A stretch of DNA of 64,000 bases from Streptomyces iranensis (GTDB taxonomy: Bacteria > Actinomycetota > Actinomycetes > Streptomycetales > Streptomycetaceae). Positions 34,245 to 43,718 of this stretch are shown in pieces. How positions within the stretch are numbered: the stretch's first letter is position 1; each line of letters starts with the position of its first letter. The position numbers and the translations under genes are program-made. Below the pieces are notes generated by a model. It was not told the DNA's origin and did not search any database. It saw only the letters and a program-made list of their open reading frames with translations. The stretch spans positions 372,001 through 436,000 of the forward strand of contig NZ_JAGGLR010000001.1 in assembly GCF_017874715.1 (NCBI RefSeq). Direction: 5' to 3'.

Positions 34245-34692
34245 GCCGGGGCCCCAGAACCCCAGGACCCAGACCCGAGCCCAAGAACCCGAGGCCCCGA
34301 AGGCCCGAGGTCCCGAGGCCCCGCCCCAAACGCCAGGTGACCCCTAGCCCCAGCCAGGAGACCCTGGCCCCGCGACACAGCGACATGTCGCGGCAACGCT
34401 TCGCGACCGTATGAGACGCGCGCCGCCATAGGCCGAAAGTCCCGTCGATTTCGCCCTCAACGAAATCGACGGGGCTTCGCGTTCCGGATACGCAGCAGTA
34501 ACCCCTGAACTGGGGTGTGGAGATTTCTCACACAGCGGCCCCGCGTCCCGCCTCCTCCCAACAAGTGCGAAGATGTTGTCCCGGCAGGACAGGGCCACCG
34601 ACACCAGGGCCGACGTAAGAAGCGGCCGAACACACGCCGCCGCCCGGCCGACCAAGGGCCGGCCCCGGCGCACCATGCATGGAGGACGTGAC
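34245..34692. other. gene-free stretch between pepA and lpdA
   Basis: The first part is a simple AGGCCCGAGGTCCCG-type repeat (about 34262-34325). A perfect 13-bp hairpin, CCCGTCGATTTCG/CGAAATCGACGGG (34441-34453 and 34461-34473), then marks a likely transcript end or operator. The remaining ~220 nt form the lpdA leader. No small gene with a convincing ribosome site is seen. Confidence 0.6.
34441..34473. terminator. perfect 13-bp-arm hairpin between pepA and lpdA
   Basis: The arms CCCGTCGATTTCG and CGAAATCGACGGG are separated by CCCTCAA. The AT content of the arms is high for this genome and there is no T-tract, so an operator role is as plausible as termination. Confidence 0.5.
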
Positions 34693-36081
34693 GTGGCGAA
34701 CGACGCCAGCACCGTTTTCGACCTAGTGATCCTCGGAGGCGGTAGCGGCGGTTACGCCGCTGCCCTGCGCGCGGCGCAGCTGGGTCTGGACGTCGCCCTG
34801 ATCGAGAAGGACAAGCTGGGCGGCACCTGTCTGCACCGTGGCTGCATCCCCACCAAGGCGCTGCTGCACGCCGGTGAGCTCGCCGACCAGGCCCGCGAGG
34901 GCTCGGAATTCGGTGTGAAGACCACCTTCGAGGGCATCGACATCGAGGGTGTGCACAAGTACAAGGACGGCGTGGTCTCGGGCCTCTACAAGGGTCTGCA
35001 GGGCCTGATCGCCTCCCGCAAGGTCACCTATGTGACGGGTGAGGGCCGGCTGTCCTCCCCGACCTCCGTCGATGTGAACGGCGAGCGCTACACCGGCCGC
35101 CACATCCTGCTGGCCACCGGTTCGGTGCCGAAGTCCCTGCCCGGCCTGGAGATCGACGGCAACCGCGTCATCTCCTCCGACCACGCGCTGGTGCTCGACC
35201 GCGTGCCGAAGTCCGCGATCGTGCTGGGCGGCGGCGTCATCGGCGTCGAGTTCGCCTCCGCGTGGAAGTCCTTCGGGGCCGACATCACCATCGTCGAGGC
35301 GCTTCCCCACCTCGTCCCGGTCGAGGACGAGAACAGCTCCAAGCTGCTGGAGCGCGCCTTCCGTAAGCGCGGCATCAACTTCTCCCTCGGCTCCCGCTTC
35401 TCGGGCGTGGAGTACACCGCCGACGGCGTCAAGGTCTCGCTGGAGAACGGCAAGACCTTCGAGGCCGAGCTGCTGCTGGTGGCCGTGGGCCGCGGCCCGG
35501 TCTCGCAGGGGCTCGGCTACGAGGAGGCCGGGGTCGCCATGGACCGCGGCTATGTCCTCGTCGACGAGTACATGCGGACCAACGTGCCGACCATCTCCGC
35601 CGTCGGCGACCTGGTCCCCACCCTCCAGCTGGCCCACGTCGGCTTCGCCGAGGGCATGCTGGTGGCCGAGCGGCTGGGCGGTCTGAACCCGGTGCCGGTC
35701 GACTACGACGGCGTGCCGCGGGTGACCTACTGCCACCCCGAGGTCGCCTCCGTCGGCATCACCGAGGCCAAGGCCAAGGAGCTGTACGGTGCGGACAAGG
35801 TCGTCGCCCTGAAGTACAACCTCGCGGGCAACGGCAAGAGCAAGATCCTCAAGACCGCGGGCGAGATCAAGCTCGTACAGGTACGGGACGGTGCCGTCGT
35901 CGGCGTCCACATGGTCGGTGACCGGATGGGCGAGCAGGTCGGCGAGGCTCAGCTGATCTACAACTGGGAGGCGCTGCCGGCCGAGGTCGCGCAGCTCGTC
36001 CACGCCCACCCGACCCAGAACGAGGCGCTCGGCGAGGCCCACCTGGCCCTGGCCGGCAAGCCGCTGCACTCCCACGACTGA
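34693..36081 (+). CDS. lpdA: dihydrolipoyl dehydrogenase (E3)
   Basis: A 462-residue flavoprotein that reoxidises dihydrolipoyl groups of 2-oxoacid dehydrogenase complexes with NAD. The FAD-binding GGGSGGYAAALRAAQLG (residues 15-31) and the redox disulfide CLHRGC (Cys46, Cys51) are present. So are the NAD-binding GGGVIGVEFASAW and the C-terminal catalytic His-Glu pair in HAHPTQNEALGEA. GTG 34693 follows GGAGG (34681-34685). sucB follows after 51 nt, so the two are probably cotranscribed and supply E3 and E2 of the 2-oxoglutarate complex. Confidence 0.95.
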   Translation: MANDASTVFDLVILGGGSGGYAAALRAAQLGLDVALIEKDKLGGTCLHRGCIPTKALLHAGELADQAREGSEFGVKTTFEGIDIEGVHKYKDGVVSGLYKGLQGLIASRKVTYVTGEGRLSSPTSVDVNGERYTGRHILLATGSVPKSLPGLEIDGNRVISSDHALVLDRVPKSAIVLGGGVIGVEFASAWKSFGADITIVEALPHLVPVEDENSSKLLERAFRKRGINFSLGSRFSGVEYTADGVKVSLENGKTFEAELLLVAVGRGPVSQGLGYEEAGVAMDRGYVLVDEYMRTNVPTISAVGDLVPTLQLAHVGFAEGMLVAERLGGLNPVPVDYDGVPRVTYCHPEVASVGITEAKAKELYGADKVVALKYNLAGNGKSKILKTAGEIKLVQVRDGAVVGVHMVGDRMGEQVGEAQLIYNWEALPAEVAQLVHAHPTQNEALGEAHLALAGKPLHSHD

Positions 36082-36132
36082 CTCATCCCGAGCGCGAACC
36101 ATCCAAAGATCGTTAAGGAGCAACCGAACACC

Positions 36133-37905
36133 ATGGCGGTTTCCGTAACCCTGCCGGCGCTCGGCGAGAGCGTGACCGAGGGCACCGTCACCCGCTGGCT
36201 CAAGGCCGAAGGTGAGCGCGTCGAGGCCGACGAGCCCCTGCTCGAGGTGTCGACCGACAAGGTCGACACCGAGATCCCGGCCCCCTCGGCCGGTGTGCTG
36301 ACGTCCATCAAGGTGGCCGAGGACGAGACGGTCGAGGTCGGCGCCGAGCTGGCCGTCATCGACGACGGCGGCGCGGCCCCGGCCGAAGCCCCCGCCCCCG
36401 CGGCCGAGCCCGCCCCCGCGGCCGAGCCCGCTCCGGCGGCTCAGCCCGAGCCCGCCCCGGCGCCCGCCGCCGAGGCCCCCGCCCCTGCCGCCGCCGCTCC
36501 GGCCGGTGGCGCCGAGGGCACCGACGTGGTCCTTCCCGCGCTCGGCGAGAGCGTGACCGAGGGCACCGTCACCCGCTGGCTCAAGGAGGTCGGCGAGTCC
36601 GTCGAGGCCGATGAGCCGCTGCTCGAGGTCTCCACCGACAAGGTCGACACCGAGATCCCGGCCCCGGTCGCGGGCACCCTGCTGGAGATCCTGGTCGGCG
36701 AGGACGAGACCGCCGAGGTCGGCGCCAAGCTGGCCGTGATCGGCGCCGCGGGTGCCGCTCCGGCCGCCGCGCCCGCCGAGGCCCCGGCCGCCCCCGCCCC
36801 GGCTCCCGAGCCGGTCCAGGAGGCCCCGGCGCCCGCCCCGGCCCCGCAGGCCCCGAGCGCCCCGGCGCCGCAGGCCGTCACCCCGGAGCCGGTCGCCCCC
36901 GAGCCCGCCCCAGCCGCTCCGGCGCCCGCCCCGGCTCCGGCCGCCACCATCCCGGCTCCCGCGGCCCCCGAGGCCGAGGGCGCCTACGTCACCCCGCTGG
37001 TGCGCAAGCTCGCCGCCGAGAACAACGTGGCCCTGTCCACGGTCAAGGGCACCGGCGTCGGCGGCCGCATCCGCAAGCAGGACGTCATCGCCGCCGCGGA
37101 GGCCGCCAAGGCCGCCGCCCAGGCCCAGGCCCAGGCACCGGCCGCCGCCGCGCCGAAGGCCGCCCCGCAGGAGGTGTCCCCGCTGCGCGGCCAGACCATC
37201 AAGATGCCGCGGATGCGCAAGGTCATCGGCGACAACATGATGAAGGCCCTGCACAGCCAGGCCCAGCTGACCAGCGTGGTCGAGGTGGACGTCACCAAGG
37301 TCATGCGGCTGCGCGCCCGAGCCAAGGAGGCGTTCGCCCAGCGCGAGGGCGTCAAGCTCTCGCCGATGCCGTTCTTCGTGAAGGCCGCCGTCCAGGCGCT
37401 GAAGGCCCACCCGGCCATCAACGCCCGGATCAACGAGGACGACAACACCATCACGTACTTCGACGTGGAGAACGTCGGGATCGCGGTGGACGCCGAGAAG
37501 GGCCTGATGACCCCGGTCATCAAGAACGCCGGCGACCTCAACATCGCCGGTCTGTCCAAGAAGACGGCGGAGCTGGCGGGCAAGGTCCGCTCCAACAAGA
37601 TCACCCCGGACGAGGTGTCCGGCGCCACCTTCACGATCAGCAACACCGGCTCGCGCGGTGCGCTGTTCGACACGATCATCGTGCCGCCGAACCAGGTCGC
37701 CATCCTGGGCATCGGCGCGACCGTCAAGCGCCCGGTGGTCATCACCCACCCGGAGCTGGGCGAGACCATCGCGGTGCGCGACATGACGTACGTGGCGCTC
37801 TCCTACGACCACCGCCTGGTGGACGGCGCCGACGCGGCCCGCTACCTGACGGCCGTCAAGGAGATCCTGGAGGCCGGCGAGTTCGAGGTGGACCTCGGGC
37901 TCTGA
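36133..37905 (+). CDS. sucB: 2-oxoglutarate dehydrogenase E2, dihydrolipoyllysine succinyltransferase
   Basis: A 590-residue E2 core protein with two tandem lipoyl domains (lipoyl lysines Lys43 and Lys170, each in [14 protein letters not shown]). Ala/Pro-rich linkers (~80-128 and ~195-285) follow them. A peripheral-subunit-binding domain (~290-335, [15 protein letters not shown]) and a catalytic acyltransferase domain with [16 protein letters not shown] complete it. It is the family used with the actinobacterial 2-oxoglutarate (and pyruvate) complexes; lipoylation would be supplied by LipA/LipB at 52-54 kb. The ribosome site AAGGAG lies before ATG 36133. A true T-tract terminator follows. Confidence 0.94.
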   Translation: MAVSVTLPALGESVTEGTVTRWLKAEGERVEADEPLLEVSTDKVDTEIPAPSAGVLTSIKVAEDETVEVGAELAVIDDGGAAPAEAPAPAAEPAPAAEPAPAAQPEPAPAPAAEAPAPAAAAPAGGAEGTDVVLPALGESVTEGTVTRWLKEVGESVEADEPLLEVSTDKVDTEIPAPVAGTLLEILVGEDETAEVGAKLAVIGAAGAAPAAAPAEAPAAPAPAPEPVQEAPAPAPAPQAPSAPAPQAVTPEPVAPEPAPAAPAPAPAPAATIPAPAAPEAEGAYVTPLVRKLAAENNVALSTVKGTGVGGRIRKQDVIAAAEAAKAAAQAQAQAPAAAAPKAAPQEVSPLRGQTIKMPRMRKVIGDNMMKALHSQAQLTSVVEVDVTKVMRLRARAKEAFAQREGVKLSPMPFFVKAAVQALKAHPAINARINEDDNTITYFDVENVGIAVDAEKGLMTPVIKNAGDLNIAGLSKKTAELAGKVRSNKITPDEVSGATFTISNTGSRGALFDTIIVPPNQVAILGIGATVKRPVVITHPELGETIAVRDMTYVALSYDHRLVDGADAARYLTAVKEILEAGEFEVDLGL

Positions 37906-37925
37906 TCCCCACCTCGGTTTCCCTG

Positions 37926-37964
37926 CCGCGCCCCGCACGGGCTTCCCGTGCGGGGCGCGGTTTT
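37926..37964 (+). terminator. rho-independent terminator after sucB
   Basis: Perfect 16-bp arms (37926-37941 and 37945-37960) are followed by TTTT, 20 nt past the sucB stop. Confidence 0.9.
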
Positions 37965-38022
37965 CCTTACCGCACAGCCGGGATAATGGCAGCTGTTCAC
38001 CGCTGGTTCTAAGGAGTCCCCC

Positions 38023-38646
38023 ATGGCCGCCCCCGTCGTCCACTCGCTGCGCGAGCAGATCCGCGAGCACATCGTGGAGGGCATCGTCAGCGGCCGCTGG
38101 AAGCCGGGCGAGCGGATCGTGGAGCGCCGGATCGCCACCGAGCTGGAGGTCAGCCAGACGCCCGTGCGGGAGGCGCTGCGGGAGCTGGAGTCGCTGCGGC
38201 TGATCGAGTCGGCGCCGAACAAGGGCGTCCGGGTGCGGAATCTTACCGCCGCCGACCTGGAGGAGATCTATCCGGTGCGGGCCGGGCTCGAGCAGATGGC
38301 GGCGGAGCTGGCCGCGCCCGTGCTGGCCGAGGACACCTCCGCCCTGGAGCCCGAGGTGCGGGCGCTGTACGAGGCGGACCGCACGGCCGACGGGGAGGCG
38401 CAGGTCCGGCACACCGTGGCGTTCCACCGGGAGCTGGTGCGGGCGTCGGGCAACAGCGTGCTGCTGCACACCTGGGAGTCGCTGGGCATCGAGATCTGGA
38501 CGACCCTGTCGATCCGCTGGCTGGGCACCGTCCAGCAGTCGTACGCCGAGGAGCACCAGGCGGTGGTGGACGCCTTCAAGCGGGGGGATCCGCGGGTCGG
38601 CGAACTGGTCAAGGAACATGTCCTCGGCTGTGCACCGCGTGCCTAG
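38023..38646 (+). CDS. GntR-family (FCD) transcriptional regulator, likely regulator of aceE
   Basis: A 207-residue regulator. The N-terminal winged helix-turn-helix contains LREQIREHIVEGIVSGRWKPGE and ATELEVSQTPVREALRELESL. The C-terminal all-helical FCD ligand domain has the metal/ligand residues of the family (EEIYPVRAGLEQMA..., HRELVRASGN, EEHQAVVDAFKRGD). FCD regulators usually sense small organic acids. It lies 91 nt before aceE on the same strand, and a 17-bp palindrome typical of this family sits between them, so control of pyruvate dehydrogenase is the best hypothesis. Confidence 0.9.
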   Translation: MAAPVVHSLREQIREHIVEGIVSGRWKPGERIVERRIATELEVSQTPVREALRELESLRLIESAPNKGVRVRNLTAADLEEIYPVRAGLEQMAAELAAPVLAEDTSALEPEVRALYEADRTADGEAQVRHTVAFHRELVRASGNSVLLHTWESLGIEIWTTLSIRWLGTVQQSYAEEHQAVVDAFKRGDPRVGELVKEHVLGCAPRA

Positions 38647-38703
38647 TTTCGCGGCACGGAATGCCAATTTCGGCTTACGGAGCACTTTTTCCTTGGAGGG
38701 TCT

Positions 38704-38728
38704 TTGATCGATCATCGATCAGTCTTAC
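38704..38728 (+). promoter_or_regulatory. 17-bp palindromic operator overlapping the aceE promoter
   Basis: TGATCGATCATCGATCA (38705-38721) is a perfect palindrome about a central C. A -35-like TTGATC overlaps its left end, and a -10-like TACGGT lies just before the aceE ATG, so the transcript would be leaderless or nearly so. A bound GntR dimer would block this promoter. Confidence 0.7.
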
Positions 38729-38737
38729 GGTTGCCTC

Positions 38738-41413
38738 ATGACCGATCTCGCACGCACGCAGCCGAGTGCGCTCGACCAGCTTCCCGACCGTGACCCCGAG
38801 GAGACCGCCGAATGGGGCGCCTCCCTGGACGCCGTCACCCGGGCGGCCGGGTCGCACCGCGCCTCGTACCTCATGCGCCGCACCCTGGAGCGCGCCGAGA
38901 GCGCCGGGCTCGCGCTGCCGCCCCTGCTGGAGTCGGACTACCTGAACACCATCCCGACCGCCGCCGAGCCCGCGTTCCCGGGCGACGAGGCCATGGAGCG
39001 CCGCATCACCGCCTGGAACCGGTGGAACGCGGCGGCGATGGTCACCCGCGGCAGCCGTGACGGCCTCGGCGGTCACATCGCCACCTTCGCCTCCGCCGCC
39101 TGGCTCTACGAGACGGGCTTCCAGCACTTCTTCCGGGGCAAGGAGGCGGACGGCAGCGGCGACCAGCTCTACATCCAGGGCCACGCCTCCCCCGGCATCT
39201 ACGCCCGCGCCTTCCTGGACGGGCGGCTGACCGAGCACCACCTGGACCACTTCCGCCGCGAGGCGGGCGGCGACGGTCTGCCGTCCTATCCGCATCCGCG
39301 CCGGCTGCCGTGGCTGTGGGAGTTCCCCACCGTCTCGATGGGGCTCGGCCCGATCTCCGCGATCTACCAGGCCCGCTTCAACCGCTATCTGGCGGCGCGC
39401 GGCATCAAGGACACCGCGAACTCCCACGTATGGGCGTTCCTCGGGGACGGCGAGATGGACGAGCCGGAGTCGACGGCCGCGCTCGCCCTGGCCGGGCGCG
39501 AGGGCCTGGACAACCTCACCTTCGTCATCAACTGCAACCTCCAGCGCCTCGACGGCCCGGTGCGGGCCAACTTCAAGATCGTGCAGGAGCTGGAGGCCCA
39601 GTTCCGCGCGGCGGGCTGGAACGTGATCAAGTCGCTGTGGGGCTCCGCCTGGGACGAGCTGTTCGCGCTGGACGCCTCGGGCGCGCTGGCCCGCCGGCTG
39701 CGCGAGGTCCCGGACGGCCAGTTCCAGACGTACGCGACCCGCGACGCGGCCTACATCCGCGAGCACTTCTTCGGCGCCGACCCGGAGCTGGCCCGGCTGG
39801 CGCAGGGGCTCACCGACGCCAAGCTCACCGAGTGTTTCCACACCTCGCGCGCGGGCCATGAGCCCCGCAAGGTGTACGCGGCGTACCGCGCGGCCGTGGA
39901 GCACAAGGGCGCCCCGACCGTCGTCCTCGCCCAGACCGTCAAGGGCTGGACGCTGGGCCCCGGCTTCGAGTCGCGCAACGCCAACCACCAGATGAAGAAG
40001 CTGACGGGCAAGGAGTTCCGCGCCATGCGGGACCTCCTCGAACTGCCCATCCCGGACAGCGAGCTGGATGACGCCCTCGTGCCGTACGTCCACCCCGGCC
40101 CCGGCTCCCCCGAGGTGCGCTACCTCCAGGAGCGCCGCGCGGCCCTCGGCGGCCCGGCCCCGGCCCGCCGGGTCCACCCGGTGGCCCTGCCCGAGCCGTC
40201 CGCGAAGCCGTTCCAGGCGCTCGCCAAGGGCTCCGGCAGCCAGGAGATCGCCACCACCATGGCCTTCGTCCGGCTGGTCAAGGACCTGATGCGGGAGAAG
40301 GAGACCGGGAAGCGCTGGGTGCCGATCGTGCCGGACGAGGCGCGGACCTTCGGCATGGAGTCGCTCTTCCCCACCGCCGGGATCTACTCCCCGCTCGGCC
40401 AGACCTACGACCCGGTCGACCGCGATCAGCTCCTGTACTACAAGGAGGCCGCGAACGGTCAGATCCTCAACGAGGGGATCACCGAGGCCGGTTCAATGGC
40501 CGACTTCACCGCCGCCGCGACGTCGTACGCGACCCACGGCGAGCCGATGATCCCCTTCTACATCTTCTACTCGATGTTCGGCTGGCAGCGCACCGCCGAC
40601 CAGATGTGGGCGCTGGCCGACCAGCTCGGCCGCGGCTTCCTCATCGGCGCCACGGCGGGCCGTACGACGATGACCGGCGAGGGCCTCCAGCACGCCGACG
40701 GCCACTCCCCGCTGATCGCCTCCACCAACCCGGCGGCGCTCGCCTACGACCCGGCGTTCGCCTACGAGATCGGCGTGATCGTGCGGGAGGGTCTGCGGCG
40801 GATGTACGGCCCCGGGGCCGAGGACGTCTTCTACTACCTGACGGTCTACAACGAGACCAAGGTCCAGCCGCCGATGCCTGCGGGCGAAGGCGTCGAGGAG
40901 GGCATCGTCAAGGGCCTGTACCGCTACCAGGAGGCCACGGCCCCGGCCGAGGACTCCCCCCGCATCCAGCTCCTCGCCTCCGGCACCGCCGTCCACTGGA
41001 CGCTGGAGGCCCAGAAACTCCTCGCCGACGACTGGGGCGTGGCCGCCGACGTGTGGTCCGCCACCTCCTGGAGCGAGCTGCGCCGCGACGCCCTGTCCTG
41101 TGACGCGGCGCAGCTCAAGGGCGAAGACCGGGTCCCGTACGTCACCCGTGCCCTGGCAGGCGCACCGGGCCCGGTCCTCGCCGTCAGCGACTGGATGCGC
41201 GCCGTCCCCGACCAGATCAGCCAGTGGGTCGAGCAGGACTGGTACTCGCTGGGCACGGACGGCTTCGGCCTCTCCGACACCCGCGAGGCCGCCCGCCGCC
41301 ACTTCGGCGTGGACGCCCCGGCCATCGTGGTGGCCGCCCTGTCCCGCCTCGCCCGCCAGAGTGCGGTCCGCGCCACGGCCCCCAAGGAGGCCGCGGAACG
41401 CTACGGCATCTGA
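38738..41413 (+). CDS. aceE: pyruvate dehydrogenase E1 component, homodimeric type
   Basis: An 891-residue thiamine-diphosphate enzyme that decarboxylates pyruvate and acetylates the lipoyl group of E2. The TPP/Mg signature [10 protein letters not shown], ending at NCNLQRLDG, is intact. An N-terminal [10 protein letters not shown] and a C-terminal transketolase-like domain ([19 protein letters not shown]) are present. Its length equals other homodimeric E1 proteins. No clear ribosome site precedes the ATG, which fits a leaderless mRNA. It sits downstream of the GntR-type regulator and the palindromic operator. Confidence 0.95.
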   Translation: MTDLARTQPSALDQLPDRDPEETAEWGASLDAVTRAAGSHRASYLMRRTLERAESAGLALPPLLESDYLNTIPTAAEPAFPGDEAMERRITAWNRWNAAAMVTRGSRDGLGGHIATFASAAWLYETGFQHFFRGKEADGSGDQLYIQGHASPGIYARAFLDGRLTEHHLDHFRREAGGDGLPSYPHPRRLPWLWEFPTVSMGLGPISAIYQARFNRYLAARGIKDTANSHVWAFLGDGEMDEPESTAALALAGREGLDNLTFVINCNLQRLDGPVRANFKIVQELEAQFRAAGWNVIKSLWGSAWDELFALDASGALARRLREVPDGQFQTYATRDAAYIREHFFGADPELARLAQGLTDAKLTECFHTSRAGHEPRKVYAAYRAAVEHKGAPTVVLAQTVKGWTLGPGFESRNANHQMKKLTGKEFRAMRDLLELPIPDSELDDALVPYVHPGPGSPEVRYLQERRAALGGPAPARRVHPVALPEPSAKPFQALAKGSGSQEIATTMAFVRLVKDLMREKETGKRWVPIVPDEARTFGMESLFPTAGIYSPLGQTYDPVDRDQLLYYKEAANGQILNEGITEAGSMADFTAAATSYATHGEPMIPFYIFYSMFGWQRTADQMWALADQLGRGFLIGATAGRTTMTGEGLQHADGHSPLIASTNPAALAYDPAFAYEIGVIVREGLRRMYGPGAEDVFYYLTVYNETKVQPPMPAGEGVEEGIVKGLYRYQEATAPAEDSPRIQLLASGTAVHWTLEAQKLLADDWGVAADVWSATSWSELRRDALSCDAAQLKGEDRVPYVTRALAGAPGPVLAVSDWMRAVPDQISQWVEQDWYSLGTDGFGLSDTREAARRHFGVDAPAIVVAALSRLARQSAVRATAPKEAAERYGI

Positions 41414-41429
41414 CGGCGCCGCCGCCCGG

Positions 41430-41560
41430 TGACGCCTGCGGCGGGCCACGCGGCGGAGCCGCACATCGATGCTTTCCCCTACCCGCCCCTTCCCACAACC
41501 AGGGGCTCCGCCCCTGGTTGTGGGAAGGGGCGGGTAGGGGAAAGAGCCGCCGCAGGCCAT
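41430..41560. repeat. giant palindrome between aceE and the WYL regulator
   Basis: Perfect 35-bp arms (41472-41506 and 41510-41544) with a 3-nt loop are flanked by a second, shorter pair (GCCTGCGGCGG near 41431 and CCGCCGCAGGC near 41548). It equals the dispersed GC-rich gene-end element joined head-to-head to its own reverse complement, with a fragment of the ~90-bp element in the left flank. Confidence 0.9.
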
Positions 41561-41599
41561 GGCCCGGCACGCGCCCGGAGGGCACGGCATCATGGGGCC

Positions 41600-42565
41600 G
41601 TGCGTGCTGCCCGGCTCATCAAGATGGTGCTTCTGCTCCAGGCCCGGCCCTCGATCACGGGGGCCGAGCTGGCGCGGGAGCTGGAGGTCTCCGAGCGCAC
41701 CGTGACGCGGGACGCGGCCGCGCTGTCCGAGGCGGGGATCCCGGTCTACGCGGACCGGGGCCGGGCCGGGGGCTATCGGCTCGTCGGCGGCTACCGCACC
41801 CGGCTGACCGGCCTCGGGCGGACCGAGGCCGAGGCGCTGTTCCTGTCCGGTGTGCCCTCCGCGCTGCGCGAGATGGGGCTCGCGGACGCCGCCTCCGCCG
41901 CCCGGCTGAAGGTGTCCGCCGCGCTGCTCCCCGAGCTGCGGGACGCCTCCCATACGGTGGCCCAGCGGTTCCACCTCGACGCCCCGGGCTGGTGGCGCGA
42001 GCCGGAGGCACCTGAGCTGCTGCCGGGCATCGCCGACGCGGTCTGGGACGATCTGCGGATCGCCGTCCGCTACCGGCGCCGGGACGCGGAGGTCCGGCGG
42101 GAGCTGGAACCGTACGGACTCGTGCTCAAGGCGGGCGTCTGGTATCTCGCGGCCCGCGCGGAGGGCGGCTTCCGGGTGTACCGGGTGGATCGTTTCGCCG
42201 CCGTAGAACCGACCGGCGCCCGCTTCACCCGGCACGAGGAGTTCGACCTGCCCGCCTTCTGGGAGGAGCGGGCCGAGCAGTTCGCCCGCTCGATCCTGCG
42301 GGAGCGGGCCGTCGTACGGCTGACCCCGGCCGGGGCCCGGCGGCTGCCGCATGTCACGGACCGGGTGGCGGCCGAGGAGGCCGTTCGCGAGGCCGGGGAG
42401 CCCGACGGGCAGGGGCGGCTCACCGTCACCCTGCCCGTCGAGTCGTACGAGGTCGCCCTGGCCCAGCTGCTCGGGCTCGGCCCGGACGCGGAGGTGCTGG
42501 GGCCGCCGGAGCTGCGGGCGCTCTTCGCGGAGGCGGCGCGCCGTACGGCGGAGCGGTACCGATGA
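41600..42565 (+). CDS. WYL-domain transcriptional regulator (YafY type)
   Basis: A 321-residue regulator. The N-terminal HTH (~residues 3-60) has LIKMVLLLQARPSITGAELARELEVSERTVTRDAAALSEAG. The WYL sensor domain (~145-225) has EPYGLVLKAGVWYLAARAE and a WCX-type C-terminal extension. WYL domains bind small or nucleic-acid ligands, and such proteins often control their neighbours. GTG 41600 begins directly at the HTH. It is convergent with the SDR gene (22 nt between stops). Confidence 0.88.
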   Translation: MRAARLIKMVLLLQARPSITGAELARELEVSERTVTRDAAALSEAGIPVYADRGRAGGYRLVGGYRTRLTGLGRTEAEALFLSGVPSALREMGLADAASAARLKVSAALLPELRDASHTVAQRFHLDAPGWWREPEAPELLPGIADAVWDDLRIAVRYRRRDAEVRRELEPYGLVLKAGVWYLAARAEGGFRVYRVDRFAAVEPTGARFTRHEEFDLPAFWEERAEQFARSILRERAVVRLTPAGARRLPHVTDRVAAEEAVREAGEPDGQGRLTVTLPVESYEVALAQLLGLGPDAEVLGPPELRALFAEAARRTAERYR

Positions 42566-42587
42566 GCCGTACGGACAAGGCGCAGCC

Positions 42588-43508
42588 CTATCGGTAGTCG
42601 GCCGCCGTGCCCTCCTTACCGCCGAAGACGACGTCCCGGAAGTAGCCGAACGCGTCCGGCCGCGAGCCGTCCAGATCGGTGAAGCCGTAGACCTCGGCCA
42701 GCTCCCCGCTGAAGACGGACCTGCCGTTCCACCGCGCCCGGTCCGGGTCGGCGGCGAGCGCGGCGACCGCGCGCCCGACGAAGTGCGGCGACTCGGCGAT
42801 GGCGAAGTGCGGCTCCTGCTCCGCCGCGTCCCGCCAGTTCTCCTCCGTCACCCCGAAGTGGTCCAGCATCTGCTCGGAGCGCAGAAAGCCCGGCGAGACA
42901 CTGACCGCCGTGCCGTCGAACTCCTTCAGCTCCTCCGCGAGCCCGAAGGCGGTACGGATCGGGGCGTTCTTGGCGAGGTCGTAGAAGAGGTTCAGCCGGT
43001 ACGTCTTGTTGAACTCCTCGCTTCCGTCGGTCACCTCGACCACCAGCCCGCCCGGGTTCCGGATCAGCAGCGGCAGCGCGTAGTAGCTGGTGATGAGGTG
43101 GGTCTCGACGCCGAGCCGGAGCATCCGCAGCCCGCCCGCCAGATTCGTCTGCCACGTCTTCTTGCCGAACTCGATCAGCGCCTCACCGCCCCATACGTCG
43201 TTGACCAGGACGTCCAGCCGGCCCTGCTCCCGGTCGATCCGCTCCACCAGCGCCCGGACCCGCTCGGGCTCGAGGTGGTCGGTCGGCACCGCGATGCCCG
43301 TGCCGCCGGCGGCCGTGATCAGCTCCGCCGTCTCCTCGATGGTCTCGGTGGCCCGCCCCACCTCGCTGACCGAATCCCGGGTGGTGCGTCCCGTCGCGTA
43401 GACGGTGGCCCCGGCCGCCCCCAGCTCGACGGCCATCGCCCGGCCCGCGCCGCGCGTCGCCCCCGCGACGAGCGCGACCCGGCCCGCCAGTGCGCCCTGT
43501 GTGCTCAC
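42588..43508 (-). CDS. short-chain dehydrogenase/reductase
   Basis: A 306-residue Rossmann-fold oxidoreductase. The nucleotide-binding motif is GATRGAGRAMAVELGAAGA, NDVWGG replaces the usual NNAG, and the active-site tyrosine and lysine are in LFYDLAKNA. It is ~50 residues longer than classical SDRs because of inserts around residues 45-80 and a C-terminal extension. The substrate is unknown. GTG 43508 has GAGAGGA upstream. The 5' region contains a strong palindrome cluster (43564-43616), so the gene is probably repressor-controlled. Confidence 0.85.
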   Translation of the reverse strand: MSTQGALAGRVALVAGATRGAGRAMAVELGAAGATVYATGRTTRDSVSEVGRATETIEETAELITAAGGTGIAVPTDHLEPERVRALVERIDREQGRLDVLVNDVWGGEALIEFGKKTWQTNLAGGLRMLRLGVETHLITSYYALPLLIRNPGGLVVEVTDGSEEFNKTYRLNLFYDLAKNAPIRTAFGLAEELKEFDGTAVSVSPGFLRSEQMLDHFGVTEENWRDAAEQEPHFAIAESPHFVGRAVAALAADPDRARWNGRSVFSGELAEVYGFTDLDGSRPDAFGYFRDVVFGGKEGTAADYR

Positions 43509-43563
43509 GTCCAATACGTCCTCTCGGTGGAATGCCGTGTCGGGTGACGTGGCCGACCGTGAC

Positions 43564-43616
43564 GTGGTCGACCTGGGTCGACCACCCGTCGACCACGGGT
43601 CGGTCACGGGTCGACC
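43564..43616. promoter_or_regulatory. palindromic GGTCGACC cluster between divergent genes
   Basis: A perfect 22-bp palindrome, GTGGTCGACC-TG-GGTCGACCAC (43564-43585), is followed by ACCCGT/ACGGGT (43584-43600) and another GGTCGACC (43609-43616). It lies ~55 nt upstream of the SDR start and ~100 nt upstream of the DUF4240 gene. This looks like a multi-site operator. Confidence 0.6.
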
Positions 43617-43718
43617 TTCGCAGGGAAACCCGACACCTGCTGTCCGGTATTGCGGGACGGCCGCATCCGGCCCGTTCCGCGTGCGGGGGTGCGCGGGAGG
43701 GCCGATCCTGGTCCCGTG

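Noticed and set aside
34723..38715. A 1330-codon open frame on the minus strand opposite lpdA, sucB and gntR
   Set aside because: It is a by-product of strong GC3 bias. It mirrors well-supported genes on the plus strand, is rich in His/Arg/Gly, and has no recognisable domain.
40493..42352. A 619-codon minus-strand frame across aceE and the WYL gene
   Set aside because: It overlaps two confident plus-strand genes and crosses the perfect palindrome; there is no domain or ribosome site.
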